This document shows positions 53,201 through 60,884 of a stretch of DNA of 64,000 bases, piece by piece. The notes below the pieces were generated by a model, which was not told where the DNA came from, searched no databases, and worked only from the letters and a program-made list of their open reading frames with translations. Numbering within the stretch: the stretch's first letter is position 1; the number at the start of each line of letters is the position of its first letter. The translations under genes and the position numbers were made by a program. The DNA is from Fibrivirga algicola (GTDB lineage Bacteria > Bacteroidota > Bacteroidia > Cytophagales > Spirosomataceae), in NCBI RefSeq assembly GCF_011742925.1, contig NZ_WAEL01000001.1, forward strand, positions 806,001 to 870,000, read 5' to 3'.

Positions 53201-53487
53201 TGCGGTTGCGGCTTCGCCCTATCCTGATGACCTCGCTGGCCTTTATTCTGGGGGTGTTCCCGCTGGCGCTGGCTACCGGCGCGGGTGGTGTAGCCCGGGC
53301 AACTATTGGGCGTACGGTGCTGGGTGGCATGCTGGCCGCTACCACGCTGGCAATTTTCGTGGTGCCCGTACTTTATATAGGAATCACCAGGCTGGCCTAC
53401 GGCAAAAAGGGACTCGAGGCGCTCCGTAAACGCAAAGACGATTCGCCCGAAAAACCAGGTGACGAACCGCAGGTGGCCAACGCCTAA
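50293..53487 (+). CDS. RND multidrug efflux pump, HAE1 family (AcrB-like)
   Basis: A 1064-residue inner-membrane proton-driven pump. The start FADIFINRPVTAIVASIVIV is the classical first helix. The porter domain has VQVTGTYTGADAQTVEQTVA and TNATNDGRMSMNVTFKVGTD. The proton relay in helix 4 is intact (GIVVDDAIVVVEAVQ), as is the Lys of helix 10 (GLAAKNAILIVEFAKERVD). GFIPTEDEGRLIVTYEIP and LRPILMTSLAFILGVFPLA are further hallmarks. Substrates are likely hydrophobic drugs or bile-like compounds, but they are not predictable from sequence. It ends an operon with TolC and adaptor genes. The stop codon lies within the left arm of a 44-bp perfect inverted repeat. Confidence 0.96.
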   Translation: MFADIFINRPVTAIVASIVIVALGVLALLSLPVSQYPDITPPVVQVTGTYTGADAQTVEQTVATPIETQVNGTPGMDYVQTNATNDGRMSMNVTFKVGTDVNIAALDVQNRVGIAQPQLPQEVTRLGVVVRKRNPSLFMLVAIYSPKGTHNVSFLDNYTNIYIRDALLRVPGVGDIFSRADDFSMRIWLKPDRLAQLGMTPDQVVAALQEQNLQVAGGSVGAPPQPGSQAFEYSVFTNSRLSKEEEFRKIIVRSDPGSGSLVRLEDVARVQLGKFSYASNSFVDGKRASYLLVYQLPGSNALATAKGVYAAMDNLKKTFPKDIEYVVPFESVSVIQVSISEVVKTLLEALVLVILVVFLFLQSWRATLITLLAIPVSIVGTFALFVPLGFTINTLTLFAFVLAIGIVVDDAIVVVEAVQVNLDKGQSPKEATREAMREISAPVIAIALILAAVFVPVGFIPGIVGRLYQQFAITIAVSVLISAFVALSLTPALCTLMLKPMHIDEKSTGLNKFFYKFNQWFERVTNAYSNSVNRLIKATPLVIVGLVVLYIGTGLLFRAKPTGFIPTEDEGRLIVTYEIPEAASTTRSLEVLNQIMDILKKQPYVNHFAALGGLNAVTFASKSNSGTVFMQLKPWEERKERNMQADSLVVKLQQALAGLNDARPQVLQPPAIPGLGQSSGFTFEIQQRETNDDVRAFDGVVQNFIAEASKRPEIGRIFTYFTAKSPAYRVDVDRDKCKKLGVSVSSVYTTMQTFLGSQYVNDFIIYGRKFRVVAQADTMYRTDIKNLGQYYVRNQAGQLVPMSALIQTSVIENAPLISHFNLFRSVELNGAAKPGFSSSQANDALREVADRVLPTGYAYDFSGLSREEINAGSSSIYIFMLSVGFVFLFLAALYESWSVPFSVLLSVPIGALGAILALTLFPYLTNNVYAQIGLITLIGLAAKNAILIVEFAKERVDKGEELLESTLEAVRLRLRPILMTSLAFILGVFPLALATGAGGVARATIGRTVLGGMLAATTLAIFVVPVLYIGITRLAYGKKGLEALRKRKDDSPEKPGDEPQVANA

Positions 53488-53578
53488 CTGGAACGTACCT
53501 GAACGAGCAACGCCCGGCCACTGATAAAACAGGACCGGGCGTTGCTCGTTCAGGTACGTTCCAGTTAGGCGTTGGCCA
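53474..53578 (+). terminator. 44-bp perfect inverted repeat overlapping the RND stop codon
   Basis: Left arm 53474-53517 and right arm 53535-53578 are perfectly complementary over 44 bases with a 17-base loop. The left arm includes the last codons and TAA of the RND gene. Each arm carries the AACGTACC/GGTACGTT word. It very probably terminates the efflux operon and protects the mRNA end. The arm resembles that of the hairpin at 11014-11071. Confidence 0.9.
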
Positions 53579-53701
53579 GACAAGCGACATAGTCAGCCAT
53601 AGGCCTTGGTCAGGAGTCTACCAGTTGAGCTGGCAGGCCGGTATTTGTGGCTCATTTGCGCTTCGTCGAAACCTATACCGATTGGGAAACATTATAGCTG
53701 T

Positions 53702-54634
53702 ATGCTAACCAACGCACAGAAGATAAAGGCAAAGGCCCTCGAACTGGGATTCGACTTCTGTGGTATCGCGAAAGCCGATTTCCTGGCTGAAGAGGCCCCC
53801 CGGCTGGAAGCCTGGCTAACCCGCAACATGCATGGGCAGATGGGCTACATGGCCAACCATTTCGATAAACGGCTTGATCCCCGGCTGCTGGTCGACGATG
53901 CCAAATCGGTGGTATCGGTGCTGCTGAATTACTACCCTGGCGATGAGCCGGAGAATCGGCTGCCCGACGATGACGAACACCTTAAAGTCTCGAAATACGC
54001 CTACGGCACCGATTACCACTTTGTGCTGAAAGACAAGCTGAAAGACCTGCTCACGTTCATTCACACCGAGATTGGCGAAGTAGGGGGCCGGGCTTTTGTC
54101 GATTCCGCGCCCGTGATGGATAAAGCCTGGGCCGCTAAATCGGGGCTGGGTTGGGTAGGTAAGCACTCGAACCTGCTGAATCGGAAGATGGGCAGCTTCT
54201 TCTTCATCGGCGAACTGATCCTCGATCTGGAACTAGACCCCGATGGCCCCACCACTGATCATTGCGGTACCTGCACCCGCTGTATCGACGCTTGCCCGAC
54301 CGATGCTATTGTAGCCCCCTATGTAGTAGACGGTAGCCGCTGTATTTCCTATTATACGATTGAGCTGAAAGAGGCCATTCCACAGGAAGTGAAAGGGAAA
54401 TTCGACAACTGGGTTTTTGGCTGTGACATCTGTCAGGATGTTTGCCCCTGGAATCGCTTTGCCAAACCGCACAAGACGCCCGATTTTAAGTTGTCTCCTG
54501 AGTTGGCTACTATAAAAAAAAATGACTGGGAAGAAATCACCGAAGAGCTTTTCCGTGAGTTGTTTAGGCGATCTCCTCTGAAACGAACCAAACGCGACGG
54601 GCTAGTCAGAAATGCCCGTTTTATAAACAAATAA
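53702..54634 (+). CDS. queG: Epoxyqueuosine reductase
   Basis: A 310-residue enzyme from ATG 53702; the frame is open upstream, but that part is unrelated. QueG reduces epoxyqueuosine to queuosine in tRNA, the last step of that pathway, with a corrinoid and two [4Fe-4S] clusters. Visible are [20 protein letters not shown] at the N terminus, [20 protein letters not shown] with the catalytic-type Asp, [20 protein letters not shown], and the cluster motifs [16 protein letters not shown] and [11 protein letters not shown]. The C terminus is shorter than in E. coli, as in most Bacteroidota. No other queuosine gene is adjacent. Confidence 0.95.
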   Translation: MLTNAQKIKAKALELGFDFCGIAKADFLAEEAPRLEAWLTRNMHGQMGYMANHFDKRLDPRLLVDDAKSVVSVLLNYYPGDEPENRLPDDDEHLKVSKYAYGTDYHFVLKDKLKDLLTFIHTEIGEVGGRAFVDSAPVMDKAWAAKSGLGWVGKHSNLLNRKMGSFFFIGELILDLELDPDGPTTDHCGTCTRCIDACPTDAIVAPYVVDGSRCISYYTIELKEAIPQEVKGKFDNWVFGCDICQDVCPWNRFAKPHKTPDFKLSPELATIKKNDWEEITEELFRELFRRSPLKRTKRDGLVRNARFINK

Positions 54635-54723
54635 TTGAACACACTAACCTTATTGTTATGTTTAGCTATAGTAACACTGCATTTATAACGTATTAGGCTC
54701 AGTGATACATTGGCTTTCCCAAT

Positions 54724-55392
54724 ATGACGCGCGATAGAATACAAACCGAGCAACGACTAATTGATGCGGTCCATGAATTAATAACCGAGGGTGGATTTGA
54801 TAAAGTACGAATTAACCGAGTAGCCCAACGGGCTAAAGTCAACAAGATTTTGATTTACCGTTATTTTGGTGGATTAGAAGGCCTCGTTACGGCTTATTAC
54901 GAAAAGTATAAACCGGTGATATTTGCTCCCCCTATTGATTATGATGAGTTGGTTGGCGTGTCGACAGATGATTTTTATACTGTTTGTCTGAACTACATAC
55001 TGACTGAATTCCGTCTCCTACGGGCAAACCCCCAAGCAAAAGAATTTCTTCGAAACGACTTGTTAACTCATCAATCCGGCATGCTGAATCCATTTGTTGC
55101 TCAAAAAGAGGAGCAGCAGCGTACAATCATAGCCAGGTTAAGCGATCTTGTACAGAGCCCAGACAGTCGTGGTATTGCCGCTATCATGATGAGTGGAATG
55201 ACCCAGTTGACGTTAATGGGGCAGGACAAACGAAAGACACTGGGTATTGATATAAGTACCGACGAAGGATGGGAGGAAATTGAGCGTGGGTTGAAACAAA
55301 TTTTCTACGGACTTAGCCTCGCCGCCAAAGAACGCCTTGGCGACACACTGCCTGGTGCAGAAGCGTCAACCGATAGTCAGCAACCGGTGTAA
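54724..55392 (+). CDS. TetR-family transcriptional regulator
   Basis: A 222-residue regulator. The N-terminal helix-turn-helix is AVHELITEGGFDKVRINRVA and QRAKVNKILIYRYFGGLEGL, the TetR signature with YRYFG. The remainder is an all-helical ligand domain of normal length. The 3' end overlaps the convergent kynureninase gene by 27 bases. The closest efflux operon lies about 1.2 kb upstream beyond queG; TetR proteins often control RND pumps, but the distance makes this only a possibility. Confidence 0.92.
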   Translation: MTRDRIQTEQRLIDAVHELITEGGFDKVRINRVAQRAKVNKILIYRYFGGLEGLVTAYYEKYKPVIFAPPIDYDELVGVSTDDFYTVCLNYILTEFRLLRANPQAKEFLRNDLLTHQSGMLNPFVAQKEEQQRTIIARLSDLVQSPDSRGIAAIMMSGMTQLTLMGQDKRKTLGIDISTDEGWEEIERGLKQIFYGLSLAAKERLGDTLPGAEASTDSQQPV

Positions 55393-56643
55393 TGCATTGC
55401 CTACCTGCCAAACCTCCTCGAAGGTATTGTATAAGGGCGTGGGAGCCAGTCGAATACAGTTTGGTTCGCGCCAGTCGCCAATGATTCCTTCTTCGGTGAG
55501 TTGCCCGAATACTGTTTTTCCGTTCGACGGTATCAACAACGAGAGCTGACAACCGCGTTGAGCGGGGTCAGCGGGCGTGATGACACGTACCTGATCACCC
55601 ACCAGGAAATGCAGGTAGGCGGTAAGTTGCTCGCTTTTTTGCCGTAGTGCTGCCATACCAGCACTGGCGGTAAGCTGAACGGCGGCATTGTGCACCGCCA
55701 TAGCCAGCACAGTGGGCGTACTCACCTGCCACCCATCTGCCCCCGGCATAGGTACAAAACCTTTTGTCATCTCAAACCGGCGTGCCTGGTCGTAACCCCA
55801 CCAGCCTGCCAGCCTGGGTACGTTGGCCGATGCATGATGTTTTTCGTGAACGAAGATGCCCGACACACCACCCGGTCCTGAGTTGAGGTATTTATAAGAA
55901 CACCAAAAGGCAAAATCGACGCCCCAGTTATGCAGCTGGAGTGGTACGTTGCCTACTGCATGGGCCAGATCGAACCCCACGGGGACATTGTGGTGTTGCG
56001 CCAGTCGGGCAATAGTGGCCATGTCAAACAACTGACCTGTATAGTAATGGACGCCGCTAAGGAGTATTAAGGCTAGTTCATCTCCGTGAATAGTTATGGC
56101 GTCTAGTAGGTCGGCCATCTGCCAGGTTTCTTCTCCCTCTCGCGGACTCACCTCAATGAGTATCTCGGCCGGGTCGAGACCACGACTTCGAATGTGAGTT
56201 TCCAGCGCATACTGGTCAGACGGAAAATCGCCGCTGATGGTGAGCAGTTTGGTGCGTTTCGAGGTTTGGTCGGGCTGGTAGAAGGAGGTCAGCAGCAGGT
56301 GCATGTTGACGGTCAAGTTATTCATGGCGCACACCTCGGCTTCGGTACCGCCCACGATATGGGCCAGCGCGGGTTTACTGCGCTCATGAATAGCCAGCCA
56401 CGGCTCGTTCTGTAGGGTGTCGTCGTGCTCGAACCAGCCTTCAACGGCCAGATTCTGCCAGATGGCCAACTCGTGGTCAAGCGCGGTGCGGGCCGCTTTG
56501 GGCTGCAGGCCAAGCGAATTACCGCAGAAATAAATGAGCGGCTGTCCGTTTCGTTGCGGAATATGGAACTGGTCGCGGTACGATCGGAGTGGATCTGCCT
56601 GATCGAGTTGCTGGGCGAAGGCGCGGTCGTTGATGAAGTTCAT
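55366..56643 (-). CDS. kynU: Kynureninase
   Basis: A 425-residue PLP enzyme that cleaves kynurenine or 3-hydroxykynurenine to (hydroxy)anthranilate and alanine in tryptophan degradation. The N terminus has LIYFCGNSLGLQPKAARTAL and WFEHDDTLQNEPW, typical of the family. PLP is held by Lys251 in FAFWCSYKYLNSGPGGV; GFDLAHAVGNVPLQLHNWGV supplies the PLP-ring Asp. MTKGFVPMPGADGWQVSTP and PNCIRLAPTPLYNTFEEVW are also family motifs. Length is normal. No tryptophan dioxygenase or kynurenine monooxygenase gene lies in the window. It is divergent from the nitrilase-superfamily gene at 56731 with 87 bases between the starts. Confidence 0.96.
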   Translation of the reverse strand: MNFINDRAFAQQLDQADPLRSYRDQFHIPQRNGQPLIYFCGNSLGLQPKAARTALDHELAIWQNLAVEGWFEHDDTLQNEPWLAIHERSKPALAHIVGGTEAEVCAMNNLTVNMHLLLTSFYQPDQTSKRTKLLTISGDFPSDQYALETHIRSRGLDPAEILIEVSPREGEETWQMADLLDAITIHGDELALILLSGVHYYTGQLFDMATIARLAQHHNVPVGFDLAHAVGNVPLQLHNWGVDFAFWCSYKYLNSGPGGVSGIFVHEKHHASANVPRLAGWWGYDQARRFEMTKGFVPMPGADGWQVSTPTVLAMAVHNAAVQLTASAGMAALRQKSEQLTAYLHFLVGDQVRVITPADPAQRGCQLSLLIPSNGKTVFGQLTEEGIIGDWREPNCIRLAPTPLYNTFEEVWQVGNALHRLLTIG

Positions 56644-56730
56644 GCCGGAAAGTTAACGCAGAAATCAGGTCGAACTTTGTAATTTGGCCCTTTAGTCATT
56701 TAGTTAAGCTCCCATCCATCCTATTCACTT

Positions 56731-57741
56731 ATGTATAAAGCCCTTGCGCTCCAGCTAACATGTCAAACCGTAAACAACGCTACCACCCGCGAAGAAGCCG
56801 AAGCGATCATGCTGGCCTCTATCGATCGAATTGATAAACAGATCGAAGCATCGATCAATTTTACTGGTCGTGATACGCTGCTGGTTGTTGTTCCTGAGTA
56901 TTTCCTGACGGGTTTCCCAATGGGCGAAAGTCTGGTAGAGTGGCGCGATAAAGCGGCCCTCGAGCTCGATGGCCGTATTTACGAGGCACTAGGAGCAATG
57001 GTGCAAAAACACAAGATTTACTTTTCAGGTAATGCCTATGAGCAGGACCCCTTTTTCCCGGATCTGTATTTTCAGACCAGCTTCATCCTGAGCCCAAGTG
57101 GCGACGTTATTTTGCGCTACCGCCGCCTGAACTCGATGTACAGCCCTACGCCTCACGACGTTTGGGCGTATTACCTGGAAGCATATGGTTACGACGCCAT
57201 CTTCCCCGTGGCTAAGACCAATATTGGTAACCTGGCCTGCATCGCTTCCGATGAAATTCTGTATCCGGAAGTAGCGCGTTGCCTGGCTATGCGTGGCGCC
57301 GAGGTATTTCTGCATTCGACTTCCGAGATTGGCAGCCCGATGCTGACTCAGAAGAACGTGGGTAAGATGGCCCGCGCCATCGAGAATATGGGCTACATTG
57401 TGTCGGCCAACTCCGCAGGGATGTCGGGTATTTCCATTCCTTTCGGCTCGTCCGATGCGGGCTCCAAAGTAGTTGATTACAAGGGGCTGGTGCTGGCCGA
57501 AGCGGGGTATGGCGAAAGCATGGTTGCCAACGCCGACATTGATCTCGCCGCTCTGCGTCAGTATCGCCAGCGCACGGGCCCCTCGAACCTGCTGTCGCGC
57601 CAACGCTTCGAGTTGTATGCCGATAGCTACGCCCAGCATAGTTATTATCCGCCCAATACCCTCCTGGCTGAGTCGCCGGAGCGAGGGATCTTCATTAAAA
57701 ACCAGCAAGACGTCATTCGGCGATTGTATGAGGTGAAATGA
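56731..57741 (+). CDS. Nitrilase-superfamily protein with Lys-to-Arg change at the catalytic site
   Basis: A 336-residue carbon-nitrogen hydrolase homologue. Glu56 in VVVPEYFLTGFPMG and Cys170 in GNLACIASDEILYPE stand at the positions of the catalytic Glu and Cys. The segment that normally holds the catalytic Lys, (Y/H)RKxxP, reads ILRYRRLNSMYSPTPHD, with Arg132 in place of Lys. AIENMGYIVSANSAGMSG and PFGSSDAGSKVVDYKGLVLA match the later strands of the superfamily, and the length fits. It resembles the formamidase/aliphatic amidase branch most. It may be a divergent amidase, or inactive. It lies divergent from kynU and is followed by a 20-bp hairpin. Confidence 0.82.
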   Translation: MYKALALQLTCQTVNNATTREEAEAIMLASIDRIDKQIEASINFTGRDTLLVVVPEYFLTGFPMGESLVEWRDKAALELDGRIYEALGAMVQKHKIYFSGNAYEQDPFFPDLYFQTSFILSPSGDVILRYRRLNSMYSPTPHDVWAYYLEAYGYDAIFPVAKTNIGNLACIASDEILYPEVARCLAMRGAEVFLHSTSEIGSPMLTQKNVGKMARAIENMGYIVSANSAGMSGISIPFGSSDAGSKVVDYKGLVLAEAGYGESMVANADIDLAALRQYRQRTGPSNLLSRQRFELYADSYAQHSYYPPNTLLAESPERGIFIKNQQDVIRRLYEVK

Positions 57742-57747
57742 GTTTGT

Positions 57748-57820
57748 GGTTTGCTGTTTGACGTTGCGCTGCTAATCCACGTATTTAGTGCGTTAGCGAA
57801 GCAACGTCAAACAGCAAACC
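57748..57820. terminator. 20-bp perfect-stem bidirectional terminator
   Basis: Arms 57748-57767 and 57801-57820 pair perfectly over 20 bases; inside, GCTAA/TTAGC extends the structure. It separates convergent genes and touches the stop codon of the NUDIX gene. The arm shares GTTTGAYGTTGC with the hairpin at 14266-14321. Confidence 0.85.
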
Positions 57821-58446
57821 TATTTCATTACTTCCAGTAATTCGGCGATCATCATAGCGGTGGCGCCCCAAACGCGGTGCCCCTCGATGTCGTAATAGGG
57901 GGCATCGACTGTAACGCCACGTACCTCGATCTGGCTGTCACCAACAATGGTTTTATCCAACAGCGTAGCCAGATTTACCTCGACAACGGCGTCTACTTCG
58001 CGTGGGTCAGGGTAAAAATCGGGACGGGCGTTGAGCATCCCCACCACAGGCTGTACGTAGAAATTGCTGGGAGGGATAAATAGCTCGGTCAGAAGCCCCA
58101 ATACTGTCACATCCTGCACTTTGATACCAATTTCTTCCTGGGCTTCGCGTAGCGCCGTCTGCGTCAGGTCACGGTCGGTACGTTCTACGCGGCCACCCGG
58201 AAACGCCATCTGTCCGGCGTGCACACCATCGTATTGCGGGCGCAAAATGAGCGGTAGAAAGATCTGCTGCTGATAAGGGTAGAAAAGAATAAGTACTGCA
58301 CTACGTCGGGTACGTTCATTGGGCTTGATACCCAGTTTAGTTCGGGCCGACGAGGCCATCAATCGGTGGGCGGCTTCACCCGGTAGGGGTTCCTGAAGGC
58401 GTTGACGAAGGTGATCGGTAAGTTCAACAAAAGGTGGATGAAGCAT
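57820..58446 (-). CDS. CoA-type NUDIX pyrophosphatase
   Basis: A 208-residue NUDIX hydrolase of the group that splits coenzyme A and acyl-CoA derivatives (NUDT7/8, bacterial NudL). The NUDIX helix reads FPGGRVERTDRDLTQTALRE followed by AQEEIGI; this form, with TALREAQEEIG preceded by a D-rich spacer, is that of the CoA subfamily. LILRPQYDGVHAGQMAFPGG just upstream is the second subfamily motif. It acts in the cytoplasm on CoA turnover. The start ATG 58446 is used. It converges on the nitrilase-superfamily gene, and a 20-bp hairpin touches its stop codon. Confidence 0.93.
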   Translation of the reverse strand: MLHPPFVELTDHLRQRLQEPLPGEAAHRLMASSARTKLGIKPNERTRRSAVLILFYPYQQQIFLPLILRPQYDGVHAGQMAFPGGRVERTDRDLTQTALREAQEEIGIKVQDVTVLGLLTELFIPPSNFYVQPVVGMLNARPDFYPDPREVDAVVEVNLATLLDKTIVGDSQIEVRGVTVDAPYYDIEGHRVWGATAMMIAELLEVMK

Positions 58447-58669
58447 TCGGGTTGAACGGAAAGCCGTGTTTTCAGGCGGGTGGATGTAGCCTTTTCAAAG
58501 GTAACAATTCGTTTACAAACAGACGACGACACACCTCTAACGCACTCTATTATCTCTCTATTTTGTCCGATATTACTTCATGTGGCCCGCAAAAGCATTG
58601 AAAGACTATCCTTAACCGGTAATTACAAAGGAGCTGTTGCATGCCCCGGCTTTTCTAATCCAGGCTGCG

Positions 58670-59275
58670 TTAGTACCGTAAGCCGGCGAGCTCAATGCCT
58701 ACCTTCAGTCCCCAGTAACTGTTTACTACCTGTGCTGAGCTGCTTGAGCCACCGAAATAAGAGGAGTACAGGTACGCATCAGTGGCTGGAACAAGATTAT
58801 AATCGACGTTGAGGACAAGTCGCTTCAGCTTAACGCCACCTCTGATGACGGTGCCAATCACGCTTTTGCCAGTTTTATCACCATAGTAGGTGTACTGACT
58901 TGAACCTGACACGTTTGTGTATTCTAAAAAGTACAAGCCACAGCCAATTCCGAAAAACGGTCTCACAGTTTTACCATTAGCAGTGATGGCAGTCGTTAGC
59001 AGTAGCGATTGAGTAGCCTGGCTTTCGCCGGCATTTTGAGAATAACCCGGACTGATAGTGCCTCGTTTCATGGTAGCCGATTCGTACCGCAACCCAATAT
59101 CGAGGTTTTTCCCCAAACCGAATTTAGGTTCAACCGCAACCAGAAAGCCCGATTCGCTCGCTACACCTGGAGGAATTCCTGCGCCTAAGGCAAAGTTCAG
59201 GTGAAAGTTTTTAATGGACTGACTATAGGTTGTGAGGGAAAGTAGAAGGGTGCATGCGGTAAAAAATATTTTCAT
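58670..59275 (-). CDS. Outer-membrane beta-barrel protein
   Basis: A 201-residue exported protein. The signal peptide is FFTACTLLLSLTTYSQS. The mature part is a small barrel: LNFALGAGIPPGVASESGFL, GKNLDIGLRYESATMKRG, QSLLLTTAITANGKTVRPFF and GIGCGLYFLEYTN, ending WGLKVGIELAGLRY. The alternating pattern and the aromatic C-terminal residue fit an eight-stranded OmpW/OmpA-like barrel of Bacteroidota. Function is unknown. It is alone on its strand; about 200 bases separate it from the divergent GbsR gene. Confidence 0.85.
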   Translation of the reverse strand: MKIFFTACTLLLSLTTYSQSIKNFHLNFALGAGIPPGVASESGFLVAVEPKFGLGKNLDIGLRYESATMKRGTISPGYSQNAGESQATQSLLLTTAITANGKTVRPFFGIGCGLYFLEYTNVSGSSQYTYYGDKTGKSVIGTVIRGGVKLKRLVLNVDYNLVPATDAYLYSSYFGGSSSSAQVVNSYWGLKVGIELAGLRY

Positions 59276-59419
59276 AGTACGGTTGAAATGGTCGTTACAA
59301 TTTCGGCTAAGATAAATAGTAGTATATCATACTTATAGTCTAAGGGCTGAATTAGTAGTATGCTATAATGGCGATGATAAGGACTTAAAATAGATAGCTA
59401 CCGGCCCGGGAGGTGATTA

Positions 59420-59455
59420 TTTTTATATTTTCAATAATTATTGAAAATATAAAAA
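59420..59455. promoter_or_regulatory. 36-bp perfect palindrome, GbsR operator candidate
   Basis: Bases 59420-59455 read the same on both strands over 36 bases, with TTTTCA and TGAAAA half-sites separated by 8 bases (ATAATTAT). The -33 box of the GbsR promoter (59441-59443) lies inside it, so binding would block transcription. A related site is at 60034-60055. Confidence 0.75.
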
Positions 59456-59470
59456 CTACGTGTACATTTG
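59441..59470 (+). promoter_or_regulatory. Promoter of the GbsR gene (TTG-N19-TACATTTG)
   Basis: TTG 59441-59443 and TACATTTG 59463-59470 match the -33/-7 consensus exactly with a 19-base spacer. The -7 element ends 4 bases before ATG 59475, so the transcript would start at or next to the ATG. This rules out the GTG at 59460. Confidence 0.8.
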
Positions 59471-59474
59471 GCGT

Positions 59475-59978
59475 ATGGAATTCGCGGAGGCAAAAGATAA
59501 ATTCATTCAAACTTGGGGTACGTTGGCGACGCAGTGGGGTATTAACCGCACGATGGCGCAGATTCACGCCTTGCTGATGATTTCGCCGGAATCGCTGGAT
59601 ACCGATACGATCATGGCCGAATTGCAGATCTCGCGCGGGAATGCCAACATGAATATCCGCGATCTAATGGACTGGGGGCTGGTGTTTAAAAAATTGAAGA
59701 ATGGAGAGCGACGGGAGTTTTTTTACGCCGAAAAAGACATTTGGAAAGTCGCAAGGCAGGTAGTGAAGGAACGCCGCCGCCGCGAGATAGCTCCAGTGCT
59801 GGAGGTACTGGACGAGTTAAAATCTATTCAGGTCGACTCACCAGAAGCTGTTGAGTTCACAAAAGTGATCAGCAATATCAGTCGGGTGGCCACGTTTGCA
59901 GATGCCACGGCCGGTGCTGCCCTCAAAGCGGAGGAGACTTGGTTACTAACGAATTTTGTGAAGTTGTTTTCCCGGTAA
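59475..59978 (+). CDS. GbsR/MarR-type transcriptional regulator
   Basis: A 167-residue winged-helix regulator from ATG 59475, chosen because the -7 promoter element covers the upstream GTG. The GbsR-family core is FAEAKDKFIQTWGTLATQWG, INRTMAQIHALLMISPESLD and TDTIMAELQISRGNANMNIR, followed by DLMDWGLVFKKLKNGERREF and FYAEKDIWKVARQVVKERRR. This is the COG1510 pattern. Members repress osmoprotectant, choline or membrane-related genes. A 36-bp palindrome over its own promoter points to autorepression, and a similar site in front of the DCC gene suggests that gene is its target. Confidence 0.92.
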   Translation: MEFAEAKDKFIQTWGTLATQWGINRTMAQIHALLMISPESLDTDTIMAELQISRGNANMNIRDLMDWGLVFKKLKNGERREFFYAEKDIWKVARQVVKERRRREIAPVLEVLDELKSIQVDSPEAVEFTKVISNISRVATFADATAGAALKAEETWLLTNFVKLFSR

Positions 59979-60033
59979 ACGGGTCGAACTAGTTAGTGCA
60001 GGCCACAGACAGGTGGCTTTTTTAAAAGTAGTA

Positions 60034-60055
60034 ATTTTCAAATATTTCTGAAAGT
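60034..60055. promoter_or_regulatory. Second GbsR-type operator candidate
   Basis: TTTTCA-N8-TGAAAG within 60034-60055 repeats the half-sites and 8-base spacing of the palindrome at 59420-59455, less perfectly. It lies 24 bases before the DCC gene start. Confidence 0.6.
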
Positions 60056-60078
60056 TTAGATAGTTAATCGTCATTGCC

Positions 60079-60834
60079 ATGAACAAGGTTTTGCTTTACG
60101 ACACCGATTGTCCGCTATGCCGGGCTTATACCAAGGGGTTGGTGATTGCAGGTACGTTGCCCGCCGACGCCCGTAAACCGAGTACGTACCTGACCAAAAA
60201 AGCACAAATTGATCAACTGGACCCCGTACGCCGGAGGCACGAAATTCCGCTGCTCGATCTGGAAACAGGCGAGGCCCAGTATGGTGTCGATGCCATTCTG
60301 ACGGTAATGGGTGAGGCGTGGCCCCGTTTTACGCGGTTTGTCCGCAAAACGGTACTTTTCGAACTGGCCCGACGATTATACGCGTTCATCTCCTATAACC
60401 GGCGCATCCTGTTTCCCGTACCGGCCGAACGCTGGCATATCATGGATCTCACGCCCGATTTTAATGTGGCCTATCGAGTATTGTTTCTCCTGCTCGTTTA
60501 TGCAGCAATAACCCTCGGATACCTGACAACCGCCAACCAGTTTGATCCACTAGTACTTGCTGCATTGGCTGGACAAATTGGGCTAACGTCGACCGTTATT
60601 ACCCGGCACTCATCACAAGCCGCCTTCGCTAACATCCTGGACTATATTGGGCATTTAGGGGTAAGTATCCTGCTGGGTGTCTGCATCAACGCACTTGGCA
60701 CGGCGCTCGACATACCTGCTCTCCTGTTGTTAGGCAATGCCGTCATGATCTGGCAACACCTCAAACGCCTGCGCGTCATGCAATTGCCTGATTACCTAAC
60801 TATTCCGTTCGTTTTGTTTGTACTGCTTACGTAG
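60079..60834 (+). CDS. DCC-family (DUF393) thiol-disulphide protein with membrane domain
   Basis: A 251-residue protein. The N-terminal thioredoxin-like DCC motif is LLYDTDCPLCRAYTKGL, with the redox pair Cys11 and Cys14. Residues 30-95 complete that domain (IPLLDLETGEAQYGVDAILT). From about residue 134 five hydrophobic segments follow (YRVLFLLLVYAAITLGYL, LVLAALAGQIGLTSTVI, HLGVSILLGVCINALG, ALLLLGNAVMIW, LTIPFVLFVLLT). Fusion of DCC to a membrane part occurs in Bacteroidota. It lies 100 bases after the GbsR gene with an operator-like site in between, so it is the likely target. Its redox partner is unknown. Confidence 0.88.
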   Translation: MNKVLLYDTDCPLCRAYTKGLVIAGTLPADARKPSTYLTKKAQIDQLDPVRRRHEIPLLDLETGEAQYGVDAILTVMGEAWPRFTRFVRKTVLFELARRLYAFISYNRRILFPVPAERWHIMDLTPDFNVAYRVLFLLLVYAAITLGYLTTANQFDPLVLAALAGQIGLTSTVITRHSSQAAFANILDYIGHLGVSILLGVCINALGTALDIPALLLLGNAVMIWQHLKRLRVMQLPDYLTIPFVLFVLLT

Positions 60835-60884
60835 CCTGTCAGACTAGCGGTGGACGCAACCAGCAATTCGAAGCTAGCTGACGA

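Noticed and set aside
58480-58812. Plus-strand frame of 110 codons
   Set aside because: Overlaps the 3' end of the antisense barrel gene, whose reading is clearly real.
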